Of a DNA stretch of 64,000 nt, positions 33,401 through 48,400 are shown one piece after another. The DNA comes from Methylorubrum rhodesianum (lineage in GTDB: Bacteria > Pseudomonadota > Alphaproteobacteria > Rhizobiales > Beijerinckiaceae). Every line of letters begins with the position of its first letter. The stretch's first letter is position 1. The DNA is taken from NCBI RefSeq assembly GCF_014199985.1, contig NZ_JACHOS010000006.1, forward strand, positions 241,825 to 305,824, given 5' to 3'. The notes beneath the pieces were generated by a model that saw only the letters and a list, made by a program, of their open reading frames with translations, was not told the DNA's origin and did not search any database. Both the position numbers and the translations under genes were made by a program.

Positions 33401-36400
33401 CGCCACGCTCCAGGCCTACTACCAGGGCGAGGTCAACCGGATCAAAGCCGAGCTGCTGGCCGACGGGCTCGCGGAGTTCCAGACGACCTACGACGGCAGG
33501 CAGATCCTCATCCCGATCTACAAGCAGGTCCAGGCCATCACGGTGAGCCCGTTCTCGGCGGGTGCCGGCGGCATCATCGTGCGGGCCGACGCCCTGCTCG
33601 GTTCGGGCAGGCTCGATGCGGCGTCCGACACGAAGGTCGAGATCACCAACAACTCGGTGGCGAACCTCGTCATCGCCGGCATCACGATGCCGGAATCGAA
33701 TGGCGGCACCTTCTTCAACGACGCACAGATCCCGGTGACGTCGAGCAGCGATTTCAACACCCGTCTCCAGGCGATCGTCGCGAAGAACGCCGCCAGCCCG
33801 GATGCCGCGGCCGCCAGGGCGATCGCCGGTGGCCGTGACGTCAGCTTCCAGGTTCTGACCGCCGGCGGTGTCGTCACGAAGGACAGCAAGAGCGACATCT
33901 CTCTCAGGAACACCTCCGGCGCCCGCAACGGCAATTCTGCGCCGTCGATTCTCATCGTCGGCGACATCTACGCGCCGACGGCGATCCTCAACGTGGCGAC
34001 AGCCGCGGGCGGCGATCTCACCATCACGGCCAAGACCACCATCAAGGAGCTGAGGACCGATGTCGGCGGCGCCGTCGCCATCGGTCTGACGGAAGATCTG
34101 CGCACCTACTCCGTCGGCGGCGATCCCTACGGGCAGATCAAGGGAGTGCTCGAAGCGGGCTCCGGGCCGATGACCGGCAAGTCGGCCGCCGACATCGCTC
34201 GGGCGCTGGCGGGCTCGCAGGCGAGCGTCATTGCCAGCGGCGCGGTGACGATCAAGGCGCAGTTCCTCAACCTCAACGGGCTCGTGCAGAGCGGGCGCGA
34301 CCTCTACCGGATCGTCATCGATCAGTCGGTCGAGAGCGAGATCCAGGAGATCCTCCGGAACCCCTATCGCACCGCGAACCTGAGCACGCTGACCCGCGAC
34401 GGCTACTCGGCCAGCTACAACCGGCAAACCGGTGCCATCGAGATCGACGAGGTCGTCTCGACCGGCGGCCAGATCAACCTGACCGGCGTCATGCTCAACA
34501 CCAACGCCGGCATCGGTGAGCTGCGGGCGCTGGGCGGTTATGCCAAGGTCGAGGTCGTCAATCAGCTCAACCGCGACGTCGTGCTCAACCGCATCGACCT
34601 GTCGCGGCGCGGCATCGGCACGATCGATATCAAGGATCTCGCCTACAAGACCGACGTGAACGGCAACGGCATCGCGGATGCCAACGACATCGTCTTCCGC
34701 CAGACCCTGATCCGGCAGGACGCCGACGGCGTCGTCACGCGCTACAGCGCCGATCTGAACAGCACCGGCGTCGAGATCGCCAGGTACGACGGCAGCAGCA
34801 CGACGCAGTACGATCCGAGGTCCGGATACCGCTACGCCTTCACCATCGGCCAGGGCGCCAAGAACACCTACTCTCTGACGACGGGCACCTCGTCCTGGGC
34901 CGGCCTGGACTTCCTCGCCAAGGATCCGCCTCCCCTCAGCGCGTTCAACAAGGAGATCACCGAGAAGGCCGCTCTGCAGCCTGAATCGGCCTATTACTAC
35001 ATCGACGCCAGCAAGTCGGGTTACGCCTTCCTGGGTGCGCCCGAGTATACCCGGTCGGCCGAGAAGCCGAAGGAAGTCGCGAGCTGGACGACGAGCACTT
35101 GGTACGGAAAGAAGACTTATTACACCAAGTTCCAGACGGTCGATTACACGGAGACCCAGGCGACCCATAGCCTTGAGGCCGATTACGGCATCAAGATCAA
35201 GTTCACCGGTGAGCGCACCGGCACCGTCAGCATCAACTCGCAGGGCTCCGGCCGCGTGCTGATCGCGGGCGGCATCAAGAACGACAACGGCACCACGACG
35301 ATCACCTCGGGCGGGACGATCCAGCACCTCAGCTCGACGGCGGCCATCACCGGCTCGCACGTCACGCTGCAGGCCGCGCGCGGCATCGGTGTCGGCAACG
35401 GCAACAATGCCACCGATCAGGCGCTCAACGTCACGACGGTCGGGGCCGGCAACACGCTCAAGGCCACGACGACCGCGGGCAACATCAACCTCAACGTCCG
35501 CACCATCGACAACGAACTCGGGATCGACCGGATCTCGGCGGGGGGCGGCTACGACGTGAAGCTCGTCGCGACGGGCGGCGTCACGGTGGCCGGCGAAGGC
35601 GTGGTGTCCGGCGGCTCGATCAACGTGGTCGCGGGCGGACGCTTCGGCTCCGAGGCGGCGCCGATCAAGCTCGACGGCGGCACCACCGCCCGCGACAGGA
35701 CCGACATCACGGCGGCCGGTACGGTCGGCATCCGTGAGCTTTCGGGCGACCTGCGCCTGAACAGCCTGACGGCCAACGGCGACGTCTACATCAAGGTCGA
35801 CGCCGGGAGTCTGCTCAACGTCAACAACGTCGTCGTGCGCGATGACCGCGTGGCGTCCCAGCTCATCAACGGCGTGTGGAAGGATCTCGCCCTCACCACC
35901 GCGGATGCGAACCTGAAGTTCGAGCGCACGCTCAGCGCCTACGAGAGCACCCGCGAGCGCGACTACAACGCCTACTGGGCCTATCGGAACCAGCAGCCCG
36001 ATCCGTCCCGCTACAACAGCGGCTTCGAGGTCACCCTCAGCGAGAAGACCGGCGAACGCGCCTACTATACCGCCCTGTTCACGAGCCAGGCGAATGAGGC
36101 AGGCCTCACCGAAGCCGGCGCGGTGAAGACCTACGTCGACAACGCGATCAAGGCGCTCGAAACCAACCGGACGCTGCAGTACCGGGTGCTGCACGAGCAG
36201 TACGGCCGCTACGGCGACGTCTATCACGCCGACCTCTCGGGTGATTACGCGACCTACTGGGCGATCCGCGGCACGCAGCCGAACAGCGGCAGCTTTGATT
36301 CAGCCTACACGGTCCAGGGGAATGCTGCGGCGCTCGCCAAGATGCAGGCGGCGACGCATGCCGCGCCGATTTCCGGCGATGCGCTGATCGCGCGCGTCAC

Positions 36401-39400
36401 GGCGCAAATCGCGCAGCTCGAGGCCGATCAGGGCAGCCGCCTGACGGAGGCCCAGATCGCGCAGCTCTACACCACGGCCATCGAGGCCGAGGCGCGCGGA
36501 ACCAAGCTTTCGGGGACCGTGCTGACGGACTACGTCGCCGCGCAGATCAAGCAGATCACCGACTCGCGGACGATCGACTTCAACAACCTGAAGCTGGTCT
36601 TCGACGGCTTCGACGCCACGAATGTCACGAATTTCAGCGCCCAGTACGACCAGTATTGGCAGATGCGCGAGGCGGGGGACGCGGCGACGCTGCAATCGCA
36701 GGCCTACCAGGATCTCGATGCCCTCTTCTCGGGCTTCGGCAATCACTACGTGATGAAGCTGGGCGCCGCCTACGACCTCTACAGCACCTATCTCGCCAAT
36801 GGATCGACCCGGATCAGCGGCGCCGAGCTGGCGGCGTTCACCGCGCAATTCACGGCAGACGCCGGTTCGCAGACCCTCGGCGAGGCGGCCCTGCGTCTGG
36901 CCACTTCCGACAAGGTGGCGGCGGCGGAAGCCGCGCTCAAGGCGGCCTACGCGGCGCTCCATCTCCGCTTCGGCGGGCTGGGCAACAGCTACGATGCATC
37001 GAAGGTCGCGGCCGAGACGACGGCCGTGCAGGCCGACTACGAAGTCTACTGGAGCTACCGCAACCAGCAGGTCGATCCGAGCGTCTACAACGCCGCCTTC
37101 GCGACCCGCCTCGCTGGTCAGGCGCTCATCGACGCCGTGGCCGCGGCCCGCACCACGGCGGAGACGGAGAACCTGAGTTCAGCCGCCATCGACGCAGCCC
37201 GCACCGCGGCGCAGAATCTGCGGTCGGCAGCGCTGACGGCGCAGTACCGCTCGCTGCACGCCTTCTTCAACAGCCTGCCGGGCTCCTACAACACAGCCGA
37301 CACGCCCAACACGAACGCCCTGACGGCCAGCCGCAAGGCGGCGCCCGCCTTCTTCATCGACAAGGCGACGGCCGATGCCATCGACGCCGGCATCAAGCGC
37401 TGGACGCAGGAAGAGCTGCTGAGCGCCGTCGGCCAGGGCCTGCTCAAGGAGACGACCAGCACGATCGTCGACAAGCAGGACCCGATCATCAAGGGCGCCA
37501 ACATCAAGATCGTGACGTCGGGCAATGTCGGTTCCGTGAGCGGAACCAGCCTGATCGATATCGGCCCCGGTGCCGCGCCGCTCACCCCGGATCAACAGAT
37601 CGACCTCGGCGCCGCCGAGCGGAGCGACCTCGTCTTCCTCACGAAGGCTCCGATCACCGCCAACGTCATCTTCGGCCAGTTCGGCAGCCACGGCACCGTG
37701 ACCCGCCAGGACGGCTTGGATTGGGATACGAGCGTCTTCTTCGACAAGAACAACGTGCTCTATAACGGGACGCTCTACATTGGGGGCGTGACGCCGAATG
37801 CTTCGGCCGAGACCTCGGTCGGCTACAAGATCATCAGCGTCGTCGGGAACGTCATCACCGTCGACAAGGTCTTCGGCAGCCAGGGCGTCGCCCGCAACAT
37901 CGATATTGGTGTCAGCATTGCCGTCAGCGGCGAGGCGCCGCGCGTGACCGCCGAAGTCGCCTTCGACCTGCTCAAGGCGGCCCCGACGACCGTCACCGTC
38001 AGCTTCAGCAACGATACGGCGGCCAATCAGGGTGTTCTGACCCGGACCGACGGCACGGCGTGGGACAGCACCTACACGGTCGGCAGCACGCTTTACATCG
38101 CGGGCGGCACCGCCAACACCAGCGCGGCCTCCACGAGTGTCTACCGCATTGCTTCGGTCAACGGCGCCGTGATCCGCCTCGAGGCGACGCAGCTCTTCGT
38201 GGCCGAGACCGGCGTCACCGTGAATGTGGGCGTGCGTTCCACCGACGGCACCGGTGTGTCCGTGATCACCCGCGCGTCGGGCAACTTCCTCGGCGACGGC
38301 TTCAAGGACGGCATGCTGATCGGCGTCGCCGGCACCTTCGGCGTGACGTCGGGTAACGCGACCACCAAGGACACGAGTTTCACCATCAAGCAGGCGAGCG
38401 CCTCGACGCTCATCCTCGAGAGCGGAAGCACGCTCAAGACGGAGAGCGCCCGCAACGTCGTGCTGTTCCAGTCGGCCAAGGACGCGGGCAATCCGTTCAA
38501 CCAGATCACCAAGCTGCTCATCCAGAAGCGCAAGGCGGTCGTCATCGACGGCACCGGCTCCCTCGATGTGACGGCAAACACCCAGATCTTCATCAACACC
38601 GCCGCCCTGCTGACCGTGGGCCGCGTGGAATCGCTCTCCGGCAAGGAGATCCGCCTGAAATCCTCCACGGGCCTCCTCAACGGCGGCGCGGCGGATGCGG
38701 TGAACATCAAGGGCGGCGACACCGTCCTCGAAGGCGGGGACGGCAGCGTCGGCGCCGCGACGCGAGTGATCGGCATCGATCTTACGACGGGCTCGACCCT
38801 CGCGGTCCGTGCGGCGGGCGACATCTTCGTCACGGCCCGCAACGGTGATCTGAACCTGGAATCCGCCTTCTCGCAGGGCGGCAACGTCACCTTCGTCTCG
38901 GAGAGGGGCAGCATCCTCGACGGTGTCCACACGGACACCAACAAGATCGTCGCGGCCAACGTCTACCTGAAGGCCGCCGGCTCGATCGGCGCCAAGGGCG
39001 ACGCCATCGAGATGAAGCTGACCGGCACCGTCCGGGCCGGCGCCACGGGCGACATCGTCCTGACCGAGACGGAAACCAGCATGAAGGTGCTGGCCGTCAC
39101 GACCAAGGGTGACGTGGTTCTGGCGGCCAAGGCCTCGATCCTCGACGCGGGCGACCTCTCCGACCCGCGCGACATCGATTCCGCACCGGTGGCCGGTTCG
39201 GGCCGTGCCAACGTGAGCGGCCACTCGATCACGCTCATCGCCCTCGACGGCATCGGCGTCGCCGGCGACGAGTTCGAGATCGACAGCAACGTCGGTGGCA
39301 CGACGGACGGTGTCGTCACGCTCCAGAGCGGCTTGAGCAACCTCTACGTGGTGGAGACCGCCGGCGATCTCTACCTCGCCAGCGTCGGCACCGACGCGCA

Positions 39401-42400
39401 GCGCACGGCCTTCGTCACGGCGGTGGCCGGCAGCATCCTCAACGGATCGACCAACTACAACGAGACCACCGGCGGCAGCTCCAACCTCCGTTCCGGCAAG
39501 GCCTATCTCGTCGCCTCCGGCAGCATCGGCTCGGAGACCAAGCGCATCGTCGCCAACATGCGAAGCCTCGATGGCGACCAGTATGGTGGTCTCGAAGCCC
39601 GCTCGATCAACGGCGACATCTGGCTGTGGAACATCGGCGGCCTGCGCGTCGGCGGCGTCACCAGCGACACCACGGGTCTGCAGGCGGCGCGGGGCCGGAT
39701 CGGCATCCGCACGTCGAGCCCGCTGACGATCGACAAGGACATTATCTCGTCCGGCGACATCATCGAGCAGGCCGGCGAAACGGGCTCCTCGGGCGACGAC
39801 CTGACCGTCAAGGCCGGCGTCACGATCTTCTCGACCGGCGGCTCGGTGACGTTGAACGCCGGCGACAACCTGCTCGTCGAGGCGGGTGCGGTCGTGAAGG
39901 CGAAGGGTACCATCACCCTGCGCTCGGACTACAGCGCGAGCGGAACGCCCGACAACACGGCCTCCACGATCACGCTGTCCGGCACCTTCGTCGGTTCCTC
40001 GATCCTGATCGAGTCCGGGGGGAACGGCGACACGATCGTCCTGGACGGCACCTTCACGACGGGTCAGCGCACTATCGGCGGCGGGGCAACGGCCGCGACG
40101 GTCACGGAAGGCGCGATCACGCGCGACGGTGCCATCGAGCTGCGCGCCGGCGAGGGTGACAACACGATCACGATGGTGGGCGCCTACTCCACCGGCGCGC
40201 TGATCATCGGCTCGGGTTCGGGCAGCGACACGCTCGCCGACACGCAGGTGACCGGCGGCGTCACGCGCAAGGCCGAGGTCGGCGCGGATTCGGTGACGAT
40301 CGCTCTCGGGGCCGGCACGAACACGGTCGGGCTCGGCGGCACCTACGTCGTGACCAATGCCGTGCAGCTCACGACGCTGGGCGGCGCCGACATCATCGGC
40401 CTGACGGGCAACATCGATGCCGGCAGCATCACCCTCGACGCGGGCGAAGGGGACAACCGCCTCACCCTCGCTGGCGCCTACAAGGCGCGGAACGCCCTCG
40501 CGATCCGCACCGGCGCAGGCAACGACCGGATCGACCTCCAGGGCAGCTACACGGCCGGCTCGATGGAGATCTCGGCCGGGACCGGGGCCGGCCGGAACGA
40601 CCTGACGCTGAATGGCACCTATCGGATCGCTGGCGCCCTCACGATCTTGGGCGGGTCGGGCATCGACACCCTGTCCGACTCCGCCACGACAGACATCACG
40701 GCCGGCTCGCTGTCGATCAACCTCGGCGACGGCGTCAACACGGCCGATCTCGTCGGCGGCTACGACATCGCGGGGGCGATGGAATTCATCACCGGCAGCG
40801 CCGACGACGTCATCACCCTGAACGGCGGGATCAAGGCCGCCAGCTACACCCTCGATGCAGGCGGCGGGAACAACAAGATCACCCTGGCCGGCACCTACAC
40901 GGTCACGAACGCGCTCACGATCAGGACCGGTGCGGGCAACGACATCATCGACTTGAAGGGCAGCTACACGGCCGGCTCGATGTCCGTGGATGCGGGCGCG
41001 GGCGACAACGCGCTGACGTTGACCGGCAGCTACAAGATCGACGACGCGTTCACGATCACCGTCACGGGTGGCACCGATACGCTGACCGACCTGCGGGTCG
41101 CGAATGGCGCAGTGGAGAAGGCCAGCATCGAGGCGAGCTCGCTCTCGATCGACCTCGGCGACGGGGCCAATACGGTGACCCTCGCCGGTATCTACCGCAT
41201 CGGCGCCGCCTTCCGTCTCACCACCGGTTCGGGCCTCGACATCGTCAGCGATCACCGCAAGGCCGGTCAGACAGTCACGAATGCGCTCGACCTGACGGCC
41301 GGCACCATCACGATCGCGCTCGGCGACGGTGCTAACCAAGTCGCGCTCGCCGGCACGCTCGCCGCCGCGGACAGCTTCATCCTGGTTTCGGGCTCGGGCA
41401 ACGACACCGTGGTGGATGCGGCGCTCGACGGCACGACGCTGCTCAAGAGCGCGACGATCACGGGCAAGACCATCGACGTGAATCTCGGCGCGGGCGACAA
41501 CGCCCTGACGCTGCTTGGCACCACCATCGCCACCTCGACCCTGGCGCTGACCAGCCTCGGTGGCCGGGACCAGTTCGCCCTGCGCGGCCGGGTCCGCGCC
41601 GCGGCCACGGCCATCCGGCTCGGTGCGGGCGACGACAGGCTCGACCTCGCCGTCAGCGAGATCGCCGGGCACACGCAGGTCTTCGGAGAGGACGGCGCGG
41701 ACACGATCAACGTCGATCGTCTGCCCTCGCTCACCAGCAAGACCGGCAGCGTCACCGATACGCTCGACATCGACGGCGGCCAGGACACGGACACGATCCG
41801 CATCCAGCTCGCTGGCGCCTCGTCCTACCGCATCAACGTGACGGATTCCGGCAATCCCGACCGTGGCGTCGACACCCTGACGATCCTCGGCACCGATGCC
41901 GCCGACCAGTTCCTGATGCGCCGGAACTTCGTCGCGCTCGTCCATCCGAATGCCGACGGCACCTATCCGGCGAACGCCGTCGTCGAGCGGATCAACTACG
42001 ACATGAGCGTCAACGGGCGCATCATCGTCGAGGGCGGCAAGGGTGACGACCGCTTCGCGATGGACGACAACGCGGCGCTGATGACCATCGACGGCGGCGA
42101 GGGCAACGACTTCTTCCAAGTCGGCCAGGTCTTCGCGACGCCGCGCGACGTTCCCAACGGATTGCTCGTGGAGGACGCCTTCGAGACGACGAAGCTGTCC
42201 TTCGGTGGCTACCTGTCCCGCGGCATCTCGATCCCGGCCGTCATCTACGGCGGCACCGGCGACGACACGTTCCAGATATACTCGAACAAGGCGGACCTGC
42301 GCCTTGAGGGCGAGGACGGCGACGACACCTTCATCGTGCGCGCCTTCGCCACCGCGTCCGAGAACAAGATCAAGCTCAATGCCGGCGCCGGCAACGACCG

Positions 42401-45400
42401 GATCGAGTACAACATCAACGCGCCGCTCGACATCGATGGCGGCTCCGGCTTCAATAAGATCGTCGCGCTCGGAACCGAGTTCGCCGACACCTTCGTGGTG
42501 ACGCGCGACGGCATCTTCGGTGCCGGCCTGTCGATCCGCTTCACCAACATCCAGGCGGTCGAGGTCGACGGCCTGGAGGGCGACGACACCTTCTACGTGC
42601 TCTCCACCCCGGCGGGCGTCGTCACCACGCTGATCGGCGGCCTGGGCAGCGACACCTTCCACGTGGCCGGCGACGTCAGCGGCGAGGTCGTCGCGCGCGA
42701 CGCCAAGGGCAACGCGGCGGTCATCAATCACACGATCAGCAGCACCGACCCGGCCTTCAACGGCCTCTTCGTGCCCGGCATCAACGCGTCGGTCTCGGCG
42801 GCCGATGCGGGCTCCGTCAGCGATGGCGGCGGGCTGACCCTGCGCGAGGATTCCAGCGTCACGACGCCGGATGCCGCCGGCAGCAGTGTCGGCACCTATA
42901 AGATCGCACCGCCCGCGCCGAAGACGACTGCCCTGACCAGCACCGATTGGGCCGTGGTCACGGTCTCGGCGGCACAATCCTCGGCGCAGATGCGCGCACT
43001 GGCCGGCAATGCGGGCACCGTCCAGATCTCGACGGACGGCGTCACCTGGGCGGACGCCCTGACGCTGCGCTTCACCACCGTCTTCGACAACGCCACCAAC
43101 ACCTACGTCTGGACAGCCGACCGGACGGTGTTCGTTCGTGCCAAGTCGGATACGGCGCTGGAGGGTGATCAGAACGTGGCGATCGGCCACTCGGTGATCA
43201 GCTCCAACGCGGATGTCAGCGGCACCTTCGTCCGCAACACGCTGGTCAAGGTCATCGACAACGACAAGCCGGGGCTCATCATCGTCGAGAGCGGCGGCGC
43301 GACCTCGATCATCGAAGGCAACGGCAACAAGCCCCAGAACCAGGACAGCTACACCGTCGTCCTCAACAACGCCCCGCTGACCGGCGAAGTCGTGCGCGTC
43401 ACGCTCGGCGCGTCGAGCACGGAGGTCGCCTTCACCAACGGCAACGGCACGCCGCTGCCGCGGGACGGCAGTGGCCGGGCCTATCTTGAATTCACGCTCG
43501 CCAACTGGGACCAGCCGCAGACGGTGCTGGTCTCCTCCCCGGCGGATCTGAAGCCCGAGAACCGCTTCGTCGCGGAGATCACCCACACCGTCACCAGCAG
43601 CCTGAACGGCACGGCGACGGAGGGCTTCTTCAAGGCGGCGCTCGTCGGCCAGCCCGTCGTGCGGGTGCAGGTGACCGACGGCAACACCGCTGGTGTGGTG
43701 GTGACGCCCAAGGAGGGCGGCGTCGTGGTGACGCCGAGCCAGACCTCCTTCTACGACGTCGTCCTGACCATGCCGCCGAAGGCGCCGGTGACGATCACGC
43801 TGGCCGGAGACGGCCAGACGATCACGTCGAGCGCGGACAGCCGGTTCAAGGCGGCCGACGGCACGAACCCGGCCACCATCACCTTCACCGCGGCGGATTG
43901 GGACCGGGCCGTTCGGGTCACCGTAGCGCGCGATCCCAACGGAGCGCGGACGACCTCGGATCTCAAGACCTTCTCGCGTCAGCCGCACGAACTCAGCAGC
44001 ATCGAGGGGCCGCTGGTCCTGGAGGGTGGCGTCGGCCCCGAGAGCCGTTCGCTGACCCCGGCCATCGTCCTGCCGGGCGAGAACAACCCCGTCGTCAACC
44101 GCACCATCGTCGATGACGGACTGCCCGACTTCGACAAGGTGACGCTCTACAACGACTCTACCACGGCCGGCGTCTCCGGCACGGTGAGTGCCACGCATAT
44201 CGACGGCTTCGGCATGTCGACGAACGACGTCACCACGGCCACGAGCAGCAGCAACACCGTGCGCACCTTCGAGGGCGGCGTGACCTATAACGGCATGCGG
44301 TCGGTCGAGCTGCTGCTCGGCTCCGGCGCTGACACGGTCACGGTGACCGGCACGGCCGTCGGCACCCTCACCGCGATCCATGGCGGCGGCGGCGCCGATA
44401 CGATCACGGTGACCGGCTCGCAGGGCACGCTCGCCCTGTTCGGCGACACCACCGCCGACGGCAGCCGCTACGACTCCACCTTCGAAAAGCAGACCGGACG
44501 CGGCTACGGCTTCCGCGACGAGGGGACCCTGGATCGCGACAACACGATCGTCAGCCTCAACGACATCATCGATGCCTCGGGCGCGACCGGCCTCGTCATC
44601 ATCGACGGCGGCGCCGGCAACGACACGATCACCGGCGGCAAGGGGCGCAACATCATCGCCGGCGGCACCGGCAACGACACCATCGTCGGCGGACCGGCCG
44701 CGGACACCATCCTCGGCGATTCCAGCCTGAACCTCGACGACGTCCGCCGCATCGTGACGATCGCCGATCCGTTCATCGATCAGCCGCGGGCCGCGGGCAC
44801 CGACACGATCGACGCCAAGGGCGGCGACAACGTCATCGTCGGCGATCACGGCCAGATCTATCAGGACGGCTCGGCCACCGCGGGCATCGCGCTCGAGGGC
44901 ACCCACGTCGTCAGCCGGATCGTCTCGACCTTCACCGGCATCGGCGGCGGCGACCGGATCACCGCGACCGACGGCAACAACATCGTCATCGGCGGCTTTG
45001 GCGCCGACACCATCACCGCCGACGCGGGCAACCACGTCATCCTCGGCGACAACGGCGAGGCGGTGTTCGAGAACGGCGTCCTGACCAGCCTGCGCAGCAT
45101 CGCCGGGGCGACCGGCGACGCCGACACGATCACCGCATCCGACGGCGACACCACCATCATCGGCGGCGCCGGCAAGGACGGCATCACCGTCGGCAAGGGC
45201 ACGCATGTGATCCTCGGCGATACCGGCGAGGCGCGCTTCGTCCCAGGCACGCGGATCATCAACGGCGTGTCCGTCCCGGTCCCGGTCCTGACCAGCATCA
45301 AGACCACGGACGACGAGGCGGCCGTCGGTGACGACGACAGCATCGAGACCGGCGACGGCAACGTCACCGTCATCGGCGGGGCGGGTGCGGACAAGATCAC

Positions 45401-48400
45401 GCTCGGCAAGGGCACGCAGGTCGTGCTCGGCGACAGCGGCTCGGCCACCTTCACGAACGGCAAGATCGCGACCATTGCCTCGATCGCCACCGCGGTCGGC
45501 GGCGGCGATACGATCAAGGCGTCCGACGGCGACACGACGATCATTGGCGGCGCGGGCGCCGACACGATCGATGTCGGCGCGGGCAACCACGTCATCCTCG
45601 GCGACAACGGCAGGGCCGTGTTCACCGCGGGTGCGCTGGTCTCGATCGAGAGCATCGATCCCGAGATCGGCGACAACGACGCCGTGACGGCCAGGGACGG
45701 CAGCGCCACGGTCATCGGCGGTGCCGGCGCGGACACGATCACGCTCGGCAAGGGTACGCAGGTCGTGCTCGGCGACAGCGGCGCGGCCACCTTCACGGAC
45801 GGCAAGATCGCGACCATCACTTCGGTCGCGACCGCGATCGGCGGCGGCGACACGATCACAGCATCCGACGGCGACACCACGATCATCGGCGGCTTCGGTG
45901 CCGACACGATCGACGTCGGCGCGGGCAACCACGTCATCCTGGGCGACAACGGCAGGGCCGTGTTCACCGCAGGCGTCCTGGTCTCGATCGAGAGCATCGA
46001 TCCCGGTATCGGCGGCAACGACGTCATCACCGCCAAGGACGGCAACGTCACGGCGCTCGGCGGGGCGGGCGCGGACCGGATCACGCTCGGCAAGGGCACC
46101 CAGGTCGTGCTCGGCGACAGCGGCTCGGCCACCTTCGCGAACGGCAAGATCCAGGACATCACCTCGATCGCGCCCGAGATCGGCGGCAACGACACGATCA
46201 CGGCGGCTGACGGCGACACCACCATCATTGGCGGTGCCGGCTCGGACGGCATCGACGTCGGCGCGGGCAACCACGTCATCCTGGGCGACAGCGGCAAGGC
46301 CCGCTTCGCCGCCGGCGCACTGGTCTCGATCGAGAGCATCGATCCCGCCATCGGCGGCAACGACGTCATCACCGCCAAGGACGGCAACGTCACGGTCATC
46401 GGCGGCGCGGGCGCGGACCGGATCACACTCGGCAAGGGCACGCAGGTCGTGCTCGGTGACAGCGGCTCGGCCACCTTCGTCGATGGCGTCATCGCGACGG
46501 TGACCTCGACCGCGACCGAGATCGGCAGCAACGACACGATCGAGGCGACCGAGGGCGACACCACGATCCTCGGCGGTGCGGGTGCGGACACGATCAAGGT
46601 CGGCGCGGGCAACCATGTGATCCTGGGCGATAGCGGCAAGGCGGTGTTCCGCAACGGCCGAGCCCAGCGCATCGAATCGATCACGCCCGAGGTCGGCGGT
46701 GCCGACATCATCACGGCCGAGGACGGCGCCTCGCGGATCATCGGCGGTGCGGGTGACGACACCATCACCACCGGCGCGGGCAACCACGTCATCCTCGGTG
46801 ACAGCGGCGAAGCCGACTTCACCGTGACGGTGACGAATGGGGTCACGACCAGCGTGCTGGCGCGCATCGCCACCGCGGCGCCCTCCATCGGCGGAAGCGA
46901 CACGATCACCTTCGGCGCGGGCAACAACGTCGTGCTCGGCGGCATGGGCGGCGACACGATTAAGGGCGGCGACAAGGGCGCCGTCATCCTGGGCGACAAC
47001 GGCATCGTCACCTTCGATGCCCTCGGCCGGATCCAGCGCGCGCTCTCCTTCGACACCGCGATCGGCGGCGACGACAGCATCACCATCGGCGATGGCAACA
47101 ACGTCGTGCTCGGCGGTACGGGCCGCGACACGATCACCATCGGTGACGGCAACAACGTCGTGCTCGGCGACAGCGGTCAGGCCGATTTCGAGGCCGGCAT
47201 CATCGTCGAGATCGCCAGCATCAGTCCCGAGGTCGGCGACAACGACACGATCGCTCTCGGCAGCGGCCGCAACACCGTCATCGGCGGTGCCGGCGGCGAC
47301 AGCATCACCGCGGGCATCCGTAACGGCGTGAAGCTCGGCACCGGCACCAACGTCATCCTCGGCGATGCCGGCCATGCCCGGCTCACCACCACCGGCCTGC
47401 CGATCGTGGTCGAGACGACCTACGACAACGTCGGCGGCGACGACACGATCACCGTGGGCGACGGCGTGGCCGTGATCCTCGGCGGCTCGGGTAGCGACAT
47501 CATCGCGGCCGGCAACGGTCGCAGCACGGTGCTCGGCGACAACGGTCAGGCGACCTTCGACGCGCAGGGTCGCGTCCTCCAAGCGGCGACCACCGCCGCC
47601 ACGGCGGGCGCACGCGACGAGATCACCCTCGGCGATGGCGGCAGCGTCGTCATCGGCGGCGTCGGGGCCGACAAGATCCAGACCGGATCGGGCGCGGACG
47701 TGATCCTCGGCGACAATGGCAGCGCCGTGTTCGTGAACGGGGTCCTGGTCTCGATCGAGACGATGGAATCCACCTTCAGCGGCGGCGACGCCATCGTGGC
47801 GGGCGAGGGCGACAACGTGGTGTTCGGCGGCGTCGGCGCCGACGACATCACCACGGGGGCCGGTCTCGACATCATCCTCGGCGACGACGGCGCGGCGACC
47901 TTCGCGCAGGGCAAGTTGGTGCGCGTCTCGACCAAGAACGAGAGCGTGGCGGGCGACGACATCATCCGCGCGGGCGACGGTGACAACGTCGTGCTCGGCG
48001 GCTCGGGCAACGACACCATCACCACCGGCATCGGCGCCGACCTCGTGTTCGGCGACAACGGCGCCGTCGACTTTGTGGACGGCGTCCTGCGCGAGGCTCT
48101 CAGCGAGCGCGTCGGCGGCGGCGGTCGCGATACCATCGTCACCGGTGCCGGCGCCGACCTCGTCATCGGTGGCCTGGGCGGCGACACGATCGATGCCGGC
48201 AAGGACGACACGGACGCTGATATCGTCTTTGGCGACAACGGCCACATCACCTTCGATGCCCTCGGCCGCGTCTCGCTCGCCGAAACCGTCGATCCGACGC
48301 TCGGCGGCGACGACGAGATCCTGGCCGGCGCGGGTGCCAACCTGATCCTCGGCGGCGCGGGCTCGGACACGATCACCACGGGTGCCGGCGCGGATATCGT

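Noticed and set aside
23382..36227. Minus-strand open frame of 4281 codons opposite the giant gene
   Set aside because: It is a mirror of the plus-strand codon bias (few T-rich codons, so few antisense stops). Its translation is low-complexity Arg/Gly/Asp-rich with no family features.
37179..48245. Minus-strand open frame of 3688 codons
   Set aside because: Same cause, strengthened by the repeated Gly-Asp codons of the RTX block; no start signal or domain.
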